This document shows, piece after piece, positions 1 to 6,730 of a DNA stretch of 6,795 nt. Each line of letters opens with the position of its first letter. The stretch's first letter is position 1. The notes beneath the pieces were generated by a model. The model searched no databases. It was given only the letters and a program-made list of their open reading frames with translations, and was not told where the DNA came from. The stretch is from an uncultured Muribaculaceae bacterium (GTDB taxonomy: Bacteria; Bacteroidota; Bacteroidia; Bacteroidales; Muribaculaceae): the NCBI GenBank assembly GCA_910589095.1, contig CAJUSN010000059.1, positions 1 through 6,795 of the forward strand, given 5' to 3'. The position numbers were made by a program, and so were the translations under genes.

Positions 1-939
1 GTGGTGAAGGCATTCGTCACTCCTGACGGAACTCTTTACGGGGCAACCCTTGCCGAAGGGTTGGAGTTTGTGAAAATAGATCCCGAAACATGGAATTGCG
101 AATACGTAACGCTTGACAATCCGGACTACACGGTGCGCAGTCGCATTGCCTCAGTGTGGAGCACCTGGACTCCGGCTCCCCTTGCGGTGGATAAAGATGC
201 CAACATCGTGTACTACGCCACAACGGCCAACGCAACAAAAATTGCCCGCGCAAACCTTGATACCCGCGAATTTGACCCCGAATTCATAGTACTCCCCTCC
301 ACTACCACCGGCCAACAGATGCTCTACGGCCAGGGTATAAGCGTGGATCCGACAACGGGAGAAATAGTTCTCACTGTAACGGAACAGGGCTATGGCGAAC
401 ACTATAAGGTGAACATCATTTACCGCGTGGATCCGACCACCGGCAAAATCATAGATGACCGCACGGTGCGACTCTCGGACTATTATTGGTTCCCCTCGAT
501 GTTGCTCTATTGTGGCCTTGAAGCTCCAGAAATAAAAATCCCCGAGATTGATTTGACACAGGGAGCCATTACACTGGATCTTCTCGACTACACAACCTTG
601 CCAAAAGGAAATATCCATTTGATAAATTTCGGAATAGAAAGCTCAAATCCGCAAGAGTGTGAAATCACACGTGAGGACGCTTCTCACTTCACTATAACTC
701 CGCTTGGCGATCAGTCTGTAACATTAAAGTTCACAGCCGAGTACAATGGGCTAATCGGCAGTGACAGTGTAGTTGCCGGAATGTCGGCCATAGGTACCGT
801 TGCAGCCGAAAAGAATCAGCTCGTAGACGTTTACAATCTCGCCGGTATACTTGTGCTTCGCAATGCCGACGCGGAGGCTATCAGAAACCTTCCCGCAGGA
901 TTCTATATAGCGGGAGGCCGTAAGATACTTGTAAAATAA
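1..939 (+). CDS. DUF5074/YncE-like beta-propeller surface protein with type IX-like C-terminal sorting domain (5' truncated)
   Basis: This is the 3' part of a gene. The frame is open from the first base and there is no signal peptide, so the true start lies upstream and the GTG at position 1 is probably an internal valine. Residues 1-170 look like blades of a beta-propeller: repeated 'VDPTTG' turns at about 115-120 and 143-148, each next to beta-strand-like stretches, and a 'YYWFPSM' segment near 161-167 that recalls DUF5074 proteins. Residues 175-250 look like an all-beta Ig-like module. The last 40 residues ('VDVYNLAG' ... 'LPAGFYIAGGRK') have the pattern of type A type IX secretion C-terminal domains. 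Known relatives are secreted or surface proteins, and some YncE-like propellers such as BtuG bind cobalamin next to TonB receptors. A cobalamin role here is only a possibility, as the upstream neighbours are not visible. The family call is from memory of sequence style. Confidence 0.75.
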   Translation: MVKAFVTPDGTLYGATLAEGLEFVKIDPETWNCEYVTLDNPDYTVRSRIASVWSTWTPAPLAVDKDANIVYYATTANATKIARANLDTREFDPEFIVLPSTTTGQQMLYGQGISVDPTTGEIVLTVTEQGYGEHYKVNIIYRVDPTTGKIIDDRTVRLSDYYWFPSMLLYCGLEAPEIKIPEIDLTQGAITLDLLDYTTLPKGNIHLINFGIESSNPQECEITREDASHFTITPLGDQSVTLKFTAEYNGLIGSDSVVAGMSAIGTVAAEKNQLVDVYNLAGILVLRNADAEAIRNLPAGFYIAGGRKILVK

Positions 940-1025
940 CCTGCCGGCTTATTACCATCCGATGAAGTGATTTAAACTTTTAGAGAAACATAAAAAGAGC
1001 TTAAATAACTTCAATTAAAAAAATC

Positions 1026-1055
1026 CGACATGTGGCATTTTTGTACCACATGTCG
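1026..1055. terminator. Bidirectional intrinsic terminator between convergent genes
   Basis: A perfect 10-bp inverted repeat (CGACATGTGG at 1026-1035, CCACATGTCG at 1046-1055) encloses a 10-nt loop. It is followed on the plus strand by eight T residues (1056-1063). On the minus strand, seven T residues (the A run at 1017-1023) follow after a two-base gap. It therefore suits both the plus-strand gene ending at 939 and the minus-strand gene ending at 1089. The rest of 940-1088 shows no gene or other feature. Confidence 0.9.
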
Positions 1056-1088
1056 TTTTTTTTATTAAGGAAGAGTATGAAACACACT

Positions 1089-1889
1089 CTAAAATTCATC
1101 CGGGCGATATGTGACAGAACGTTCAGCGACGGGTGATGCGAGGAAGTAACCAAGGCAAAAATCTCCAGCAAACATCAGGGATGAGTTTGAATTATTTAGC
1201 AATCCCTCGAGATAGTCATACATGCTTGCACTTATAGGAGCCACTGTTGCCGTGACAAGATCACCGTCGAGCAGAACATCGTCGTCATCATCATCGTCGG
1301 GATTTCGGCGCGATGTCATCAAGGTGACATTGATTGTTCCGTCAGTGGAATAAGTGTCACGAACGATGGATTGCTTGTAAAACTCACCGTTTTTGTAAAT
1401 AAGAATCCAAAAACTTTGCTCTATATCGGAGGTCCCGCAATCGATAATTATCTGCAGTGCGGCCACCTGATCATATGGCATCTTGATCCAACTGAAACTC
1501 AGGTCTGCTATGCCGGCGGGAGCGAGCATGGAAGAAGTAGCGGAGTAGTGCTTTAGTCCGCGAGCTACCGAGAGTTCGTAATCGTGCCCAACTACACCCG
1601 GGACAGGTGAGATGAAATATCCATCGGAATCGGCAGAGAGGTTATGGACCTCACCTGAGGTGAGATCTGTGATGGTTACAACGGCATCGGTGTAGCGTGT
1701 GCGGTTCATCAGTTCATCCATCGGTGTGGTCTCAGTAATGCTCACACGTGCACCATCCAATGAAAGCGAGGCTTCTATCACGGGTATAGGCTGAATGTCG
1801 CGATACTCAATATCAAAATCTTTCTCACATGAACATAGGGCGCACGAGAGGATGAAATATAATGAGAGGTGTTTTACCGAATTGACCAT
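1089..1889 (-). CDS. DUF4249-like outer-membrane lipoprotein, partner of TonB-dependent receptor
   Basis: This 266-residue protein has a lipoprotein signal peptide: a hydrophobic segment at 8-18, then lipobox L18-C-S-C21, so Cys21 would be lipidated. The acidic residues just after it (EKDFD) resemble signals that send Bacteroidota lipoproteins to the cell surface. The early part ('PIPVIEASLSLDGARVSITETTP', in pieces at about 34-56, then 'YTDAVVTITDL' at 66-76 and a 'DGYFISP' turn near 89-95) matches the pattern of DUF4249 proteins, which are typically encoded beside TonB-dependent receptors. Their biochemical role is not settled, but a receptor-lid or substrate-capture role is plausible by analogy with SusD. 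The ATG lies one base after the receptor stop codon, so translation is probably coupled. A run of seven aspartates (D198-D204) is unusual. The gene ends with TAG, 33 bases before the shared terminator. The family call is from remembered sequence pattern plus context. Confidence 0.82.
   Translation of the reverse strand: MVNSVKHLSLYFILSCALCSCEKDFDIEYRDIQPIPVIEASLSLDGARVSITETTPMDELMNRTRYTDAVVTITDLTSGEVHNLSADSDGYFISPVPGVVGHDYELSVARGLKHYSATSSMLAPAGIADLSFSWIKMPYDQVAALQIIIDCGTSDIEQSFWILIYKNGEFYKQSIVRDTYSTDGTINVTLMTSRRNPDDDDDDDVLLDGDLVTATVAPISASMYDYLEGLLNNSNSSLMFAGDFCLGYFLASPVAERSVTYRPDEF
1278..1298 (-). repeat. Seven-codon aspartate run in the DUF4249-like gene
   Basis: Seven consecutive GAT/GAC codons encode D198-D204, followed shortly by 'LLDGD'. 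The codons are mixed GAC and GAT, so this is an imperfect trinucleotide repeat. The acidic loop could bind a divalent cation such as calcium or simply be a flexible surface loop; neither is shown by the sequence. Confidence 0.85.
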
Positions 1890-1890
1890 A

Positions 1891-3987
1891 TTAGAATTTC
1901 AGAGTGTAAGATAATGAGGGGAGAAAGGCAAAGAGAGCTTGTATGACCGCGCGGGTACCTGAGGGGCTTTCAGGATCGTCCTTGAAATAGACTATATAGG
2001 GGTTTAGACGTCCATAGGCATTAAATATGCCGAAATCCCATCGATAAGTAAATCGTTTGCCTTGGTGAGTATAAGTTGCCGAGAGGTCAAGGCGATGGGT
2101 TGCCGGAGTCATATAGCCGTTACGTTGGGAGTAATAGTAGTGGGTCTGGCCGTTGAGCTCATATTTTGCATCCGGCGCGGTGAGCGGATGGCCTGAAGAG
2201 TAGATCCAAGCCCCCGATAAGCTCCATCGATCCGAGAGCTTATATATTGCAGTTACATTGAAATCATTCCTGCGATCGTTGGTGGAATTATACCAACTTC
2301 CTGAATTGATTCCTTCAATTTTTGTTTGGGTGCGTGAAAGTGTATAGGAAATCCAACCAGTCAATCGGCCTGTGTTTTTACGCAACATGAATTCTATGCC
2401 CCTACTGCGTCCTTTTCCGCCGAGGATTATGCTTTCAAGATTAATTCTGGAGTACATGCCTCGGCCATCCATGTAATCATACACATGGTCCATCTGCTTC
2501 CAATATCCCTCGATACTCCAGTCAAAAGCGCCCGAAGGAGTCATTCCGGTATAGCCTACTACATACTGCGTGCAACGTTCAGGCTTCACGGAGACCGAGG
2601 TCAAGGCAAACCGATCGAAAGGGAAGCTCGTTGCACTTGAGCGGATGGAGTGAAGATTCTGCGACGTGATGCTTGCACCGAGTTTCACATTGTGATATTC
2701 CGATAGGTTATATTTGACACATAGACGTGGCTCCGGGGTGAAATATGTTTTGGCACGGAAAACAGGAGCCGGTTCGGATGCGGCGAGGAATTCATTCATA
2801 CGGTTACCGCCAATAGCCGTAAATGCGCTCAAACGCAAACCGAGATTGAGACCAAAGCGGTCGGCGAATGAAGCATCATAGGAAATCCATAGGGAATTTC
2901 CCCAACAGGAACGTATGTCGCGCTGAACTATATTGTTTGAGACACGTTCTGCCGACTTTACAGCAAGCAGCTCGCTTCTCAGCCCAAACTCCAGTGTGCG
3001 GTCGTCATCAAAGGCGTATGACACTCGCTCATTAACGGAGGCGGTGCGAATATACTCCTTAAGGTGATCATCGGACTGGGCGAGCGTCATGTCCATGACA
3101 GGAGAGAAGTCAGTGTAGGAGGCAGTGGTTTTGAACGTGAATGAATCGGCAGCGCGAGCTGTCCAATTGATGGACGTACCTATATTGCCCCAGTACATTC
3201 CCATGGTGTTTTTTATGGCAAGATTGTCCTTCCCCATAAAAAAGGAGAGATCAAGCGTTTGTCCATACTTAGGAACATAGCGCATCTTGGCAGTGATATC
3301 GTAGAAATTCATCACCGTGCCGCGATACTCGGGAACAATATTGATAATGGCATCCACATAAGAGCGGCGGACAGACAGCGCCAGGGACAACTTATCTTTC
3401 ACGATGGGCCCCTCGGCCTTTATCTTAGCCATGAGCAGGCCCACAGAGAAAGAACCGTGGTAAGCCGTCATATCGCCGGGCGCAAGCATGGTCTCCAATA
3501 CCGAGGCCGAACCTTCGCCATATTGCGCGGGGATTGGTCCTTTATATAATGTGGCTTGCGCGAGAGCATCGTCATTGAATGTAGAGAATATCCCCATCAG
3601 ATGAGAAGGATTGTAGAGGGTGATTCCATCCAGACGTATATTGTTTTGGGTAGAGGAGCCTCCTCTCACTTCAAATCCGCCTATACCGTCACCTTCGGAA
3701 CGAACACCCGGAAGAAGGGACAGCGATTTAATAAGGTCGTTTTCGCCCATAAAGGATGGTAGGGCGCGGAGACTTGTCATTTCAATCGTCTCAGTGCCGA
3801 GTGTAGTTTTGGAAACTCTCTCATAGGCATTCTTGCCGATAACTGTGACCTCATCAAGACGGGTGTGGCGCAATGTGTCAACAGACAGAGAATCGGCAGG
3901 AGCCTGTGCGGCAGCTGTAATGAAGCTAAACAGACAAAGTGGGCACAATATCGAACATTTCATAAAGAGACGAATTGAAAGAAGCAT
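1891..3987 (-). CDS. TonB-dependent outer-membrane receptor
   Basis: This protein of 698 residues imports a substrate across the outer membrane using TonB energy. The signal peptide is 'MKCSILCPLC...ITAAAQA', with likely cleavage after A27. A TonB-box-like 'LDEVTVIGK' lies at 44-52. The plug domain follows at about 55-170, with 'GVRSEGDGIGGFEVRGG' at 94-110, 'NIRLDGITLYNPSHL' at 116-130 and 'YKGPIPAQYGEGSASVLE' near 148-165. The rest is a beta-barrel of alternating amphipathic strands, ending in Phe as outer-membrane barrels usually do. No N-terminal carboxypeptidase-regulatory-like domain is present, although many Bacteroidota receptors have one. The start is uncertain: ATG at 3987 is the longest, but the internal ATG at 3963 (Met9) gives a more standard signal peptide and has AT-rich sequence ahead of it, and neither has a Shine-Dalgarno. 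It is co-transcribed with the DUF4249-like gene downstream. The substrate cannot be told from sequence; siderophore, metal complex or oligosaccharide are all possible. Confidence 0.93.
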   Translation of the reverse strand: MLLSIRLFMKCSILCPLCLFSFITAAAQAPADSLSVDTLRHTRLDEVTVIGKNAYERVSKTTLGTETIEMTSLRALPSFMGENDLIKSLSLLPGVRSEGDGIGGFEVRGGSSTQNNIRLDGITLYNPSHLMGIFSTFNDDALAQATLYKGPIPAQYGEGSASVLETMLAPGDMTAYHGSFSVGLLMAKIKAEGPIVKDKLSLALSVRRSYVDAIINIVPEYRGTVMNFYDITAKMRYVPKYGQTLDLSFFMGKDNLAIKNTMGMYWGNIGTSINWTARAADSFTFKTTASYTDFSPVMDMTLAQSDDHLKEYIRTASVNERVSYAFDDDRTLEFGLRSELLAVKSAERVSNNIVQRDIRSCWGNSLWISYDASFADRFGLNLGLRLSAFTAIGGNRMNEFLAASEPAPVFRAKTYFTPEPRLCVKYNLSEYHNVKLGASITSQNLHSIRSSATSFPFDRFALTSVSVKPERCTQYVVGYTGMTPSGAFDWSIEGYWKQMDHVYDYMDGRGMYSRINLESIILGGKGRSRGIEFMLRKNTGRLTGWISYTLSRTQTKIEGINSGSWYNSTNDRRNDFNVTAIYKLSDRWSLSGAWIYSSGHPLTAPDAKYELNGQTHYYYSQRNGYMTPATHRLDLSATYTHQGKRFTYRWDFGIFNAYGRLNPYIVYFKDDPESPSGTRAVIQALFAFLPSLSYTLKF

Positions 3988-4040
3988 CGGAACAGGGGTA
4001 GGTCGGCACCTTTAGAAACATCCATAGATAAGTAAGATAG

Positions 4041-4071
4041 CCCGTCATCAGTAACTATTGCTGATGACGGG
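4041..4071 (-). terminator. Strong hairpin downstream of the OmpH-like gene (terminator or receptor-gene leader)
   Basis: A perfect 11-bp inverted repeat (CCCGTCATCAG at 4041-4051, CTGATGACGGG at 4061-4071) has a 9-nt loop. Read on the minus strand it is followed by CTATCTTACTTATC, which is pyrimidine-rich but not a clean T run. It lies 73 bases past the stop of the OmpH-like gene and about 53 bases before the longest start of the receptor gene. The simplest reading is the terminator of the upstream operon, but the weak T tract and a promoter-like site just upstream leave room for a role in the receptor mRNA leader. The rest of 3988-4144 holds no gene. Confidence 0.6.
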
Positions 4072-4089
4072 TAAGGTATTTACTTGAGT

Positions 4090-4097
4090 CAAAAATA
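4090..4097 (-). promoter_or_regulatory. Candidate -7 promoter element for the receptor operon
   Basis: The minus strand reads TATTTTTG, an exact match to the Bacteroides -7 consensus TAnnTTTG. A CTG lies 19 bases upstream, where the -33 TTG would be expected, so the -33 match is imperfect. Transcription from here would give a leader of roughly 100-120 bases to the receptor start, including the 4041-4071 hairpin. An 8-base consensus with four fixed T/A-type positions arises easily by chance. Confidence 0.35.
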
Positions 4098-4144
4098 GCG
4101 CATGTAGGAACCTCGACAGAGTTCCTTGCCGCAGGGATGAAGCT

Positions 4145-4756
4145 TTACTTCTTGGCTACTTTGGTGTAACGTTCGTTGAGTCCTTTGATCACCTCATCGG
4201 TTATGTCAAGAGCCGGATTGAAGTAAACGCCGGCAGCCTTGAAAAGGATGGCATCGTAACCTTTAGTCTTATTGTATTCCTTGATGAAGGCTTCGATGGA
4301 GTCATTGAGCTGCTGTTGCTGCTGGGCGAGTTCCATTTCAGTGTTACGCTGAAGGCCTGCAAGATAATTTTCAGCATCAGACTGCATTTTCTGGAACTTC
4401 ATGACATCGGCTTTGTAGCTCTCTTCCGAGAGGTAGCCGTTGGTTTTCATCTTTGAGTCGATGCTCTTGCCGAATGTCTGGAGATCGTTCTGACGTGACT
4501 GTTGGGCAGCTTCAAGCTTGCTGTAAGCTCTAACGGCCGATTCCTTAAGATCCTTGGCAAAGTTATAATTTGCTGTAACAGAGTCACCGTCAATATATCT
4601 AATTTTCAATATCTGAGTCTCTGCGGTTTTCTCTTCGGTGGCAGCGGCAGCCGGAGTGTTTGTTTCAGCTTTTTCTTCACCACCGGCGCATGAAACCAGG
4701 GCAGATGATGAAAGGATTGCACCTAATGAGAGAGTGGCAAAAATATTTTTTTTCAT
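4145..4756 (-). CDS. OmpH/Skp-family periplasmic chaperone, lipoprotein form
   Basis: This 203-residue protein belongs by pattern to the OmpH (Skp) family, whose members hold unfolded outer-membrane proteins in the periplasm before BAM assembly. Unlike E. coli Skp, which is soluble, it has a lipoprotein signal: MKKNIF, a hydrophobic stretch to about 19, and lipobox L20-V-S-C23. A low-complexity Ala/Glu/Thr linker runs from 24 to 47. The family core starts at 'ILKIRYIDGDSV' (49-60), then a long charged, Gln-rich helix pair follows at about 68-165, suited to the coiled-coil tentacles of Skp, and includes 'QQQQQ' at 145-149. It ends with the characteristic 'YFNPALDITDEVIKGLNERY' pattern near 178-197. 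The ATG start is followed by an ideal signal peptide. It lies 36 bases after the small membrane-protein gene and is probably in the same transcript. OmpH genes often sit beside bamA; none is visible here. Confidence 0.9.
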   Translation of the reverse strand: MKKNIFATLSLGAILSSSALVSCAGGEEKAETNTPAAAATEEKTAETQILKIRYIDGDSVTANYNFAKDLKESAVRAYSKLEAAQQSRQNDLQTFGKSIDSKMKTNGYLSEESYKADVMKFQKMQSDAENYLAGLQRNTEMELAQQQQQLNDSIEAFIKEYNKTKGYDAILFKAAGVYFNPALDITDEVIKGLNERYTKVAKK

Positions 4757-4792
4757 CGGTTGAAAAGAAAAGTGATATGCTTTATCGTTTAT

Positions 4793-4960
4793 TTATTGTT
4801 TTTCTTGATTGGAAGCGCAACCAATTCCTTTATCCCTCAGAGCGGGGATGTCATGGGCATGGCCCGAGGGAAACCGGCCGCCTTTGACAAAGAAGACCTT
4901 CACGCCGAGGAGCACCACGGCGACGGCCACTAAAATCAATGCCAACAGGACTGTTTTCAC
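4793..4960 (-). CDS. Small single-pass membrane protein (55 aa), GTG start
   Basis: This short reading frame runs GTG to TAA. Residues 3-25 form one strongly hydrophobic helix (V, L, A, I rich), followed by a short tail: 'GVKVFFVKGGRFP' at 19-31, then 'SGHAHDIPALRDKGIGCAS'. The tail has one cysteine (C48) and three basic residues just after the helix, suggesting a short cytoplasmic or periplasmic tail of about 30 residues. I recall very similar short proteins (GVK-x-FFVKGG-K/R-FP ... H ... KGI-x-CA) across Bacteroidales, usually annotated as hypothetical or 'membrane or secreted' proteins, with no known function. The start is fixed: a TGA lies immediately before the GTG in frame, and no ATG occurs in the frame. 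Third codon positions are rich in G/C compared with the flanks, as expected of a real gene. A good -7 promoter element lies 21 bases upstream. It leads the probable operon with the OmpH-like gene. Confidence 0.85.
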   Translation of the reverse strand: MKTVLLALILVAVAVVLLGVKVFFVKGGRFPSGHAHDIPALRDKGIGCASNQEKQ

Positions 4961-4981
4961 TCAGTTTTTGCTTTTAGTTTG

Positions 4982-4989
4982 CAAATATA
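4982..4989 (-). promoter_or_regulatory. Bacteroides-type -7 promoter element for the small membrane protein/OmpH operon
   Basis: The minus strand reads TATATTTG, an exact match to TAnnTTTG, placed 21 bases before the GTG start of the small gene. That would give a very short leader. About 20 bases further up is a T-rich stretch (TTTTAGC) where the -33 element would lie, without a clean TTG. Position, orientation and exact -7 match make it the best promoter candidate in the window. The rest of the divergent intergenic region (4961-5155) is AT-rich and contains no gene. Confidence 0.55.
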
Positions 4990-5155
4990 TGAAAGTTGGC
5001 GAGATTTTTTGCTAAAACTCAATTTTATTTTGTAACTTAGTGGTGCAGTTTACTGTTTATTTAACATTATTTTTCTTTTCAAGGGCTGAAAAGCCTAATT
5101 TTTACAGATTATAAATCATTACTGACAAACATAAACATCAACTTTTAGAAACAAG

Positions 5156-6616
5156 ATGAAAGTATCCGAACTTCAACCCCGCGAGGTGTTCACGATCTTT
5201 GACGAGATCACCAAAATACCCCGTCCTTCTAAAAAAGAGGAGAAAATCCGCCAATTCATTCTCGACTTTGCAAAAGCCCACAACCTTGAGGCCAAGACCG
5301 ATGCCGTGGGTAACGTTGCCATAAATATTCCCGCAACTCCCGGTTGCGAAAATGCACCTAAAGTGATTCTTCAGGGTCACATGGATATGGTGTGCGAGTC
5401 CAACGACAAGAGCTTTGACTTCACCACCACCCCCATCACTACCATTGTCGAAGGCGAATGGGTACGTGCCGACGGCACCACACTCGGAGCCGACAACGGC
5501 ATAGGCGTTGCCGCAGGACTTGCACTGCTCACTGATCCTAATGTGAAGCATGGTCCTGTTGAAGCACTTTTCACCATGGATGAGGAAACCGGCATGACCG
5601 GAGCATTCAATATAGGCGAAGGCATGATCGACGGTGACATTCTTATTAACCTTGACTCAGAGGACGACGCCGAAATCTTCGTTGGCTGCGCCGGAGGTGT
5701 CGACACTGTTTGCACTTTCAAGTACAACCGCACTTTCGCCCCGAAGGATTTCCACTACCTCAAAATAAGTGTGTTGAACGGCCAGGGCGGTCACTCGGGA
5801 GGAGATATCCATCTGGGCCGCGCCAACGCCAACAAGTTGCTGTGCCGCTTCCTCTTCGATGTGTCACGCAATCATGAGGTGGTTCTGTCGGAAATCGACG
5901 GCGGCAATCTGCGCAACGCCATACCCCGTGCAGCCCATGCGGTTGTCGGAGTTCACGCATCCAAGAAGGATGACATCGCAGCCATGTTCAACCGCTACGT
6001 TGCTGACGTAAAGGATGAATATGCCGACATAGAGCCTACTCTTGAACTGAAGTTAGAGACAGTGGATATGCCCGACTTCTGCGTTGATTCCGAAACCTCC
6101 ACAGCAGTGATTCGCGCCATTTACTCGGCGCCTCACGGAGTTGTGTCGATGAGCCGCGATCTGGAAGGACTGGTAGAGACCTCCACCAATCTCGCTTCGG
6201 TGAAGATGGGAGCTGACTCAACCATCGTTGTCACCACAAGCCAGCGTTCGTCGGTCGACAGCCGCAAATGGGACATTGCCAATCAGGTAGAAGCACATTT
6301 CCTCCTTGCAGGTGCCACAGTGACCCACGGAGAGGGTTATCCCGGATGGAAGCCCAACATGAACTCCCCTATCATGAAAATCGCAAGCGATGCTTACCGC
6401 GAGCTCTACAGAGTGACCCCGGCAATCAAAGCCATCCACGCCGGATTGGAATGTGGACTTTTCCTTGAAAAGTATCCTCATCTCGACATGGTGTCGTTCG
6501 GTCCCACCTTGCGCGACGTCCATTCTCCATCGGAACGCATGCACATCCCGGCAGTTGAGCGTTTCTATGAACAGCTTAAGCTCACATTGGCAAAAGTTGC
6601 CGAGCTAAAGAAATAA
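5156..6616 (+). CDS. pepD: Aminoacyl-histidine dipeptidase (beta-Ala-His/Xaa-His dipeptidase, peptidase family M20)
   Basis: PepD is a cytoplasmic two-zinc dipeptidase that splits Xaa-His dipeptides, including carnosine in some species, and other unblocked dipeptides. At 486 residues it is full length for the family. All metal and catalytic residues are visible: H75 and D77 in 'QGHMDMV', the bridging D113 in 'GADNGIG', general base E143 and ligand E144 in 'MDEETG', D167 in 'NLDSED', and the C-terminal H456 in 'LRDVHSPSER'. The 'GGHSGGDIHLGRANANK' segment near 211-227 starts the lid/dimerisation domain, which occupies about 200-380 before the chain returns to the catalytic domain. No signal peptide is present. 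The ATG at 5156 follows AAACAAG with no Shine-Dalgarno, and starts at the usual N-terminus of the family ('LQPREVFTIFDEITKIPRPS' pattern). It diverges from the small-gene/OmpH operon and is a single gene, closed by its own terminator. Confidence 0.97.
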   Translation: MKVSELQPREVFTIFDEITKIPRPSKKEEKIRQFILDFAKAHNLEAKTDAVGNVAINIPATPGCENAPKVILQGHMDMVCESNDKSFDFTTTPITTIVEGEWVRADGTTLGADNGIGVAAGLALLTDPNVKHGPVEALFTMDEETGMTGAFNIGEGMIDGDILINLDSEDDAEIFVGCAGGVDTVCTFKYNRTFAPKDFHYLKISVLNGQGGHSGGDIHLGRANANKLLCRFLFDVSRNHEVVLSEIDGGNLRNAIPRAAHAVVGVHASKKDDIAAMFNRYVADVKDEYADIEPTLELKLETVDMPDFCVDSETSTAVIRAIYSAPHGVVSMSRDLEGLVETSTNLASVKMGADSTIVVTTSQRSSVDSRKWDIANQVEAHFLLAGATVTHGEGYPGWKPNMNSPIMKIASDAYRELYRVTPAIKAIHAGLECGLFLEKYPHLDMVSFGPTLRDVHSPSERMHIPAVERFYEQLKLTLAKVAELKK

Positions 6617-6627
6617 ATCACAGATTT

Positions 6628-6684
6628 AACTCCGTGGCCATGGGAGACTCAAATGGTGAGCCCCGGCCACGGAGTTTCTTTTTT
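6628..6684 (+). terminator. Intrinsic terminator of pepD
   Basis: A perfect 12-bp stem (AACTCCGTGGCC at 6628-6639, GGCCACGGAGTT at 6665-6676) is followed by a T-rich tract, TCTTTTTT (6677-6684). The 25-nt space inside can fold further: GGG 6642-6644 with CCC 6661-6663, and CTCA 6648-6651 with TGAG 6657-6660. This makes one long, interrupted hairpin. It starts 11 bases after the pepD stop codon. Confidence 0.93.
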
Positions 6685-6730
6685 ACTCTCATCAAGTGAA
6701 GAGACCTTGAACGAGTCCTAAAACCAAACC

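Noticed and set aside
151..618. 155-codon open frame on the minus strand within the propeller gene
   Set aside because: It lies wholly antisense to a gene with clear domain patterns; its translation has scattered Cys/His/Trp and no recognisable motif, as expected of a shadow frame.
4106..4126. AGGAAC ... GTTCCT inverted repeat just past the OmpH-like gene
   Set aside because: The stem is only 6 bp with a 9-nt loop and has no adjacent T run on the minus strand; the 4041-4071 hairpin is a far better terminator.
4660..5015. Plus-strand frames of 68-75 codons across the small gene and the start of the OmpH-like gene
   Set aside because: The translations are not protein-like, and the minus strand here carries a better-supported gene with a transmembrane helix, G/C-rich third positions and a promoter.
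5068..5103. Possible plus-strand -7 elements for pepD (TATTTTTC at 5068-5075, TAATTTTT at 5096-5103)
   Set aside because: Each differs from TAnnTTTG at the final G and has no TTG at a suitable distance upstream; in such AT-rich sequence near matches are expected by chance.
5377..5733. 118-codon minus-strand frame, very Ser- and Pro-rich, inside pepD
   Set aside because: It is a shadow of the strongly conserved PepD catalytic region; its composition reflects the reverse complement of that gene's codon use.
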